Made by a program: the position numbers and the translations under genes. Source: Bacteriovoracales bacterium (GTDB lineage: Bacteria; Bdellovibrionota; Bacteriovoracia; Bacteriovoracales; Bacteriovoracaceae). Taken from it: a stretch of DNA of 10,671 nt. The notes beneath the pieces were generated by a model. That model saw only the letters and a program-made list of their open reading frames with translations. It was not told the origin of the DNA and did no database searches. Positions within the stretch are counted from its first letter, which is position 1. Each line of letters starts with the position of its first letter. Location: the NCBI GenBank assembly GCA_007117175.1, contig SKGZ01000048.1, forward strand, positions 1 through 10,671, in the 5' to 3' direction. Of the stretch, positions 7,383 to 10,671 are shown in pieces.

Positions 7383-8439
7383 TAAGCATCTCTTTTATTT
7401 TAGCTAGTACGATCTGAGGCTTAATCAGAGTTAAGCAAAAAGGTTCAGACCTAAAGCATGCTCGACTACCTGTAAGGCTACATGGCTTACACCATAAAGA
7501 TTGACTTATGAATTGAGAGTTCTTCAAGTGAGGAGAAAAGCCAAAGTACTCACTGGTTGGTCCATAGATCATCAATGCCCTTACCCCAAGAGCTTCGGCT
7601 CCATGAAGTAGTCCCGTATCATTGCCTATAATCATTGTAGCTTTAGAGATTAAGTTAAAGCTTTCTGCTAGAGTCGTTTGACCTTGTAAATTAAAGAAAC
7701 GAGATTCTTTAAAATCAAGCTGCTGGCAAAAGGAATCATCCTTTCCTCCCATGACCAATAGGTGATAGTGACTCAGCTTATCGTCAGCTAGAACAAGCTC
7801 AATCAGCTCTTTAAAGTAATTCACTGGCCATCTTTTTTGAGAATGTGCTGCTGAGGGCATTAAAATCAGATAAGGCATCGGTATTAAAAACTTTTGAGGA
7901 CAAGCATTTGCAGCAAGTCCCAATGAAGTAAGCTGACCACTCTGGCCGGCATCCAATCTCTGAGATATTTTTTTAAGAATAGTTTCATCCATTTGTATGC
8001 CTAGCTGGGGTAAAAGATCGAATAAGATACGATGTGGAATTGGATTTTTTTCATTTTTTAAAAGGTTGACTCGAAAAAGCAAATAAATCCATCTTTTCAG
8101 ACGCCTTTTATTCACTATCAAGCGAGGAATTGCAGGCAAAAACATTCGCACCAAAAATGATCTTAAGGACCCATGCAGGTCAATCAAAAGATCTATCTTT
8201 TCTATTTCTTTTAGGGTTCGCTGAGCAATCTTTCTGGCGCTGTGCTTTTTTCGATCAATAGTAATAACTTTTTTTAAACATGAATGAGATTCAAATAAAT
8301 CTTTAAACTCATTTGAGGTTAATAGGTAGAGATTAGCACTTGGATAAAAAAACTTTAAAGCATTAAATACACTCGAGTAAACAATTAAATCGCCCATACT
8401 CGAAAAGCGTATTAGTAAAATATTTTGATATGACTTCAC
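7375..8439 (-). CDS. Glycosyltransferase family 9 (LPS heptosyltransferase-like)
   Basis: GT9 enzymes such as WaaC and WaaF add ADP-heptose to the Kdo or heptose of the LPS inner core at the cytoplasmic membrane. The 354-residue protein has the family blocks in order: LLIRFSSMGDLI at 8-19, DLHGSLRS at 87-94, PSAAHSQKRWP at 195-205, MGGKDD at 230-235, the donor-binding GNDTGLLHGAEALGV at 272-286, and YGPTSEYFGFSP at 292-303. A C-terminal cysteine set (C317, C320, C328, C335) follows, as in many GT9 proteins. It starts with GTG 8439, overlapping the hemB stop as GTGA, and its stop overlaps the waaA start by 8 nt, so translation is probably coupled on both sides. No separate Shine-Dalgarno is evident. 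The neighbour waaA supports inner-core heptosyltransfer; whether it is heptosyltransferase I, II or another GT9 activity cannot be decided, so no symbol is given. Confidence 0.85.
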   Translation of the reverse strand: MKSYQNILLIRFSSMGDLIVYSSVFNALKFFYPSANLYLLTSNEFKDLFESHSCLKKVITIDRKKHSARKIAQRTLKEIEKIDLLIDLHGSLRSFLVRMFLPAIPRLIVNKRRLKRWIYLLFRVNLLKNEKNPIPHRILFDLLPQLGIQMDETILKKISQRLDAGQSGQLTSLGLAANACPQKFLIPMPYLILMPSAAHSQKRWPVNYFKELIELVLADDKLSHYHLLVMGGKDDSFCQQLDFKESRFFNLQGQTTLAESFNLISKATMIIGNDTGLLHGAEALGVRALMIYGPTSEYFGFSPHLKNSQFISQSLWCKPCSLTGSRACFRSEPFCLTLIKPQIVLAKIKEMLNV

Positions 8440-9413
8440 CTTAGATATTGTGCCAAATCTTTTGTGAAATATGAAAGGATGATTTTAGCTCCTGCTCTTT
8501 TTATTGAAGTTAAGCACTCTAAGGCTAATTGCTCTCTAGAGGCATGACCTTGCTTGGCCATGCTGTCAATCATGGCGTATTCACCACTGACCTGATAAGC
8601 TGCCACTGGCAAGTGAAAGTTTTGATTGAATTGGTAAATAATATCTAAATAAGCCAACGCAGGTTTAACCAGTAAAATATCAGCCCCTTCTTCTATGTCT
8701 AGCTGGGCCTCTCTTAAAGCTTCTCTGGAATTGGCAAAGTCCATTTGATAGCTTTTTTTATCACCATTTTTCGGGGCAGACTCTAGGGCCTGTCTAAATG
8801 GTCCATAAAAAGAAGAAGCATATTTAGCACAATAACTCATAATAATCGTTTGTTGATGACCATTTCTTTCCAAGGCCTGCCTAATCGATTTCACCCTGCC
8901 ATCCATCATATCTGAAGGGCCAATGATATCGACTCCAGCGCTCGCCTGAAGGCATGCCATTCTAGCTAAGATTTCAACTGTTTCATCATTGATAATTTCC
9001 CCACTGTCAGTATCGACAAGACCGTCGTGACCATCACTAGAATACGGATCAAGAGCAACATCACCCATGATGACAATATCAGGATACCTTGCCTTTAAAT
9101 CGCAAATCGTTTGTAAATAAAAGTTTTGGCCATCAGTGGCCAGTTTTCCATCTCTATCCTTTAATGACTCAGGAAAATGAGGAAAAAGAGCAAAGCTTTG
9201 AATTCCATGCTTCTCAAAAAGAGCTCCTATTTCTTCAATTAAGCGATCTGGTCCATAGCGATAATGGCCATCGAGCGACAGTATGGGCTCGAGAGCTCCT
9301 TTTTGAGATGTGACAAACATAGGATAAATCATCTCATTCAATCGAAGTGAGCTCTCTTGCACCATTTCTCGAATTGCGCAATTCTGTCTCAAACGTCTTG
9401 GCCTATTCAACAT
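8436..9413 (-). CDS. hemB: Delta-aminolevulinic acid dehydratase (porphobilinogen synthase), Mg-type without zinc cysteines
   Basis: HemB condenses two 5-aminolevulinate molecules to porphobilinogen in cytoplasmic haem and tetrapyrrole synthesis. The 325-residue product has the two Schiff-base lysines, K197 in SYCAKYASSFYGPFR and K250 in VKPALAYLD, plus the MGDVALDP (116-123) and GADILLVKP (243-251) blocks. In the metal loop DVALDPYSSDGHDG (118-131) the three zinc cysteines of the E. coli-type enzyme are replaced by Ala, Asp and Asp, as in plant and Pseudomonas enzymes that rely on Mg2+. ATG 9413 is chosen over an in-frame GTG at 9425, because GGAGAG lies just upstream of the ATG and the protein then begins MLNRPRRLRQ, the normal family N-terminus. 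It overlaps the end of sufE by 11 nt. Confidence 0.96.
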   Translation of the reverse strand: MLNRPRRLRQNCAIREMVQESSLRLNEMIYPMFVTSQKGALEPILSLDGHYRYGPDRLIEEIGALFEKHGIQSFALFPHFPESLKDRDGKLATDGQNFYLQTICDLKARYPDIVIMGDVALDPYSSDGHDGLVDTDSGEIINDETVEILARMACLQASAGVDIIGPSDMMDGRVKSIRQALERNGHQQTIIMSYCAKYASSFYGPFRQALESAPKNGDKKSYQMDFANSREALREAQLDIEEGADILLVKPALAYLDIIYQFNQNFHLPVAAYQVSGEYAMIDSMAKQGHASREQLALECLTSIKRAGAKIILSYFTKDLAQYLR

Positions 9414-9861
9414 TACTCTCTCCACTGTCCTGTTGAGATTTTTGCAACTTAAGATAAGCTAAAGCGTACAGCTTCATCTGCTTGATAATACTGGCTAAGC
9501 CACTGGAGCGATTCATTGATAAATGCTCTAAAATTCCCAACTCGTTGAGAAAATCAGTTGGGGTTTCTACAATCACCTTGGGAGACTCACCACTAAAAAT
9601 ATTCACCAATAAACTGGCCAGACCTTTGACGATCATAGCATCACTATCACTTTGAAAATAGACACAATCACCTTCCAATTTAGCAACTAACCAAACCTGA
9701 GACTGACAACCCTTAACCCGATACTGCTCATTTTTGTACTCATCTGCCAAAGGTGGACAATTTTTGCCGATTTTAATCAATTGTTTATAGCGGTCTTCCC
9801 ACTGACTCCATTGTGTAAATAACTCACTGAAATTACGAATTTTTTCACTTATATCGGCCAT
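9403..9861 (-). CDS. sufE: SufE-family Fe-S assembly sulfur acceptor
   Basis: SufE takes persulfide sulfur from a SufS/CsdA-type cysteine desulfurase and passes it to the Fe-S scaffold in the cytoplasm. The 152-residue product has the family length (E. coli SufE 138, CsdE 147). The acceptor cysteine is C52 in YRVKGCQSQVWL, matching C51 of E. coli SufE. NCPPLADEYK (34-43), DSDAMIVKGLASLLV (72-86) and LSMNRSSGLASIIKQMK (114-130) are further family blocks. The start is ATG 9861, preceded by AAGGGAG at 6 nt; a longer in-frame reading to 9990 would add 43 non-homologous residues and overlap the divergent gene. No suf or isc genes are in the window; the next gene is hemB. CsdE is an alternative name that would depend on which desulfurase it partners. 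Confidence 0.92.
   Translation of the reverse strand: MADISEKIRNFSELFTQWSQWEDRYKQLIKIGKNCPPLADEYKNEQYRVKGCQSQVWLVAKLEGDCVYFQSDSDAMIVKGLASLLVNIFSGESPKVIVETPTDFLNELGILEHLSMNRSSGLASIIKQMKLYALAYLKLQKSQQDSGESNVE
9418..9423 (-). promoter_or_regulatory. Ribosome binding site deciding the hemB start
   Basis: GGAGAG lies inside the sufE coding end, with GGAG 6 nt before ATG 9413. The competing GTG at 9425 overlaps this site and has only AGGACA directly before it, at too short a spacing. This supports the shorter HemB. Confidence 0.7.
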
Positions 9862-9867
9862 CTTAGA

Positions 9868-9874
9868 CTCCCTT
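9868..9874 (-). promoter_or_regulatory. Ribosome binding site deciding the sufE start
   Basis: AAGGGAG ends 6 nt before ATG 9861 on the minus strand. It is the best Shine-Dalgarno in this gene's 5' region and fits the start where SufE homology begins. Confidence 0.75.
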
Positions 9875-9882
9875 CTCTTACC

Positions 9883-9911
9883 TCTATTGCTTGCTGCCAG
9901 AAGAAAGTCAA
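9883..9911 (-). promoter_or_regulatory. Possible promoter of the sufE-hemB-LPS operon
   Basis: TTGACT (9911-9906) is followed after 17 nt by AATAGA (9888-9883). The first box is close to consensus and the second is weak. The implied start near 9876 would leave a leader only just long enough for the ribosome site, so the true promoter may lie elsewhere in the divergent spacer. Confidence 0.28.
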
Positions 9912-9932
9912 GCAATTTTGCTAAAATGCCGA

Positions 9933-9938
9933 TATAAT
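9933..9938 (+). promoter_or_regulatory. Perfect -10 box for the GYF_2-like gene
   Basis: TATAAT at 9933-9938 lies 23 nt before ATG 9962, with AAGGAAGGA ribosome sites between them. No good -35 hexamer is visible 16-18 nt upstream. The start point would fall near 9945, giving a very short leader that overlaps the ribosome site, so the call is tentative. Confidence 0.4.
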
Positions 9939-9961
9939 TTGATAAGGAAGGATCTTTTTCT

Positions 9962-10671
9962 ATGGGGAATCTAAGATCAGAGTTAGACAAACTAAAAGCG
10001 TATTCTGAAAAGGAAATCCGCAGCCTAGGGATACAACTTCATGAATTGTGGCTTATTCAGTTTGAAGGGGAGCTTAAAGGTCCTTATTATCAACTCGATT
10101 TATTGAAATACTCCATGTCTGCCCCTAAGTTTTATTCAAATCTGGCAACCTGCAATCTAGCCGATAAAAAATGGCTACCTTTTTTTGAACACGCTGTTTT
10201 CAATAAAAGAAATAGCGACAGACAAGTGAAAGTAGGAGTGTCAGGTCAAAAGGTTTATTTTTTCTTAGACCAAGGCCGACAAAAAGGCCCTTATCTTGAA
10301 TCTGAAATTTTATCTAAGCTCAAAGAGGGAGTGATTAGCCTGGATACTTTAATTTCCCAGGATCATGGGGAAACTTGGAAGAAGTTTTACCACTTTAAGC
10401 AATTTGAGCGAAGAGATGAAAGCGAAGCGCAGACCACCATTAAAGTTCTCACTCCTCCAGAAGAAGAACAATTTAAAAAATCTAAAATTTATACAAAAAC
10501 AGTCATCTCTAAGAGAAAACAAGATGACCAAGCCGATGTTGACATCAAGAGTGCTCTGCTCATCAGTCAAAGTCAATCTCAACAAAAAAAGAAAATTGCC
10601 AAGACTATAGACTCAGATGAAATCCCCAGCTATCAAGATTTTGAAAAGGAAAATCAAACAGATCTTCGCAC
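9962..10671 (+). CDS. Tandem GYF_2-like (DUF4339-like) domain protein, C-terminus cut by window edge
   Basis: The gene opens at ATG 9962 behind AAGGAAGGA and remains open to the right edge (236 codons seen). After a short charged helix (1-26) come two copies of a similar module. The first (about 29-80) starts WLIQFEGELKGPYYQ and ends KKWLPFF; the second (about 98-149) starts VYFFLDQGRQKGPYLE and ends ETWKKFYHF. Both have the aromatic start, the G-P-Y turn, a middle helix and the closing Trp typical of bacterial GYF_2 domains, thought to bind proline-rich or other peptides; the second copy is closer to consensus. The remainder (150-236) is charged and Gln/Lys/Ser-rich and probably disordered. 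There is no signal peptide in the visible part. The gene is divergent from sufE with a 100-bp spacer. Such proteins often join the module to a membrane or signalling domain, which here would lie beyond the window. Partner and function are unknown. Confidence 0.75.
   Translation, partial: MGNLRSELDKLKAYSEKEIRSLGIQLHELWLIQFEGELKGPYYQLDLLKYSMSAPKFYSNLATCNLADKKWLPFFEHAVFNKRNSDRQVKVGVSGQKVYFFLDQGRQKGPYLESEILSKLKEGVISLDTLISQDHGETWKKFYHFKQFERRDESEAQTTIKVLTPPEEEQFKKSKIYTKTVISKRKQDDQADVDIKSALLISQSQSQQKKKIAKTIDSDEIPSYQDFEKENQTDLR

Noticed and set aside
9089..9313. Plus-strand reading frame of 74 residues
   Set aside because: Fully antisense to hemB, whose conserved residues are intact here.
9414..9425. 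GTG start for HemB four codons upstream
   Set aside because: The GTG region itself forms the GGAGAG ribosome site for ATG 9413, and the family N-terminus begins at that ATG.
9862..9990. Longer N-terminus for SufE
   Set aside because: It would add 43 residues with no SufE similarity, overlap the divergent gene start, and ignore the strong ribosome site before ATG 9861.
10349..10610. Two overlapping short frames, one per strand, at the right end
   Set aside because: Both are out-of-frame readings of the GYF_2-like gene, which continues open through them.

Overview
The window reads as a piece of chromosome from a Gram-negative, AT-rich bacterium. It carries two committed steps of lipopolysaccharide core assembly (a GT9 heptosyltransferase-like protein and a Kdo transferase) and an outer-membrane beta-barrel protein. 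The combination of a tandem GYF_2-like protein, an isolated Flp-type prepilin, a zinc-less HemB and low GC would fit the Bdellovibrionota/Bacteriovoracales or another former deltaproteobacterial lineage. That placement is inference from gene style only; no rRNA or other taxonomic marker is present.

Nine of ten genes lie on the minus strand. Read in transcription order (from high to low coordinates), the first block is sufE (9861-9403), hemB (9413-8436), a GT9 glycosyltransferase (8439-7375), waaA (7382-6102), an uncharacterised 433-residue protein (6115-4814) and a small Flp/type IVb prepilin-like protein (4784-4551). The first five overlap one another by 4 to 14 nt, and the sixth follows after 29 nt, so they look like one translationally coupled operon that mixes Fe-S cluster supply, tetrapyrrole synthesis and inner-core LPS synthesis. 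No convincing terminator is visible after the prepilin. Next comes a separate gene for a secreted coiled-coil plus beta-barrel outer-membrane protein (4424-3264), closed by a perfect 20-bp inverted-repeat terminator (3191-3238).

A second minus-strand unit follows: fadI (3118-1835) and fadJ (1826 to beyond the left edge), separated by 8 nt. They encode the thiolase and the hydratase/dehydrogenase of a fatty acid beta-oxidation trifunctional complex. Active-site residues are intact in both, although the FadJ C-terminus lies outside the window.

The only plus-strand gene starts at 9962, divergent from sufE across a 100-bp promoter region, and runs off the right edge. It encodes two GYF_2-like domains followed by a charged, Gln-rich tail. 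There is no gene-free stretch longer than about 150 bases, and I saw no RNA genes, insertion sequences or CRISPR arrays. The least explained items are the 433-residue protein, the isolated prepilin, the Gly/Met/His/Phe-rich loops of the outer-membrane protein and the tandem GYF_2-like protein.
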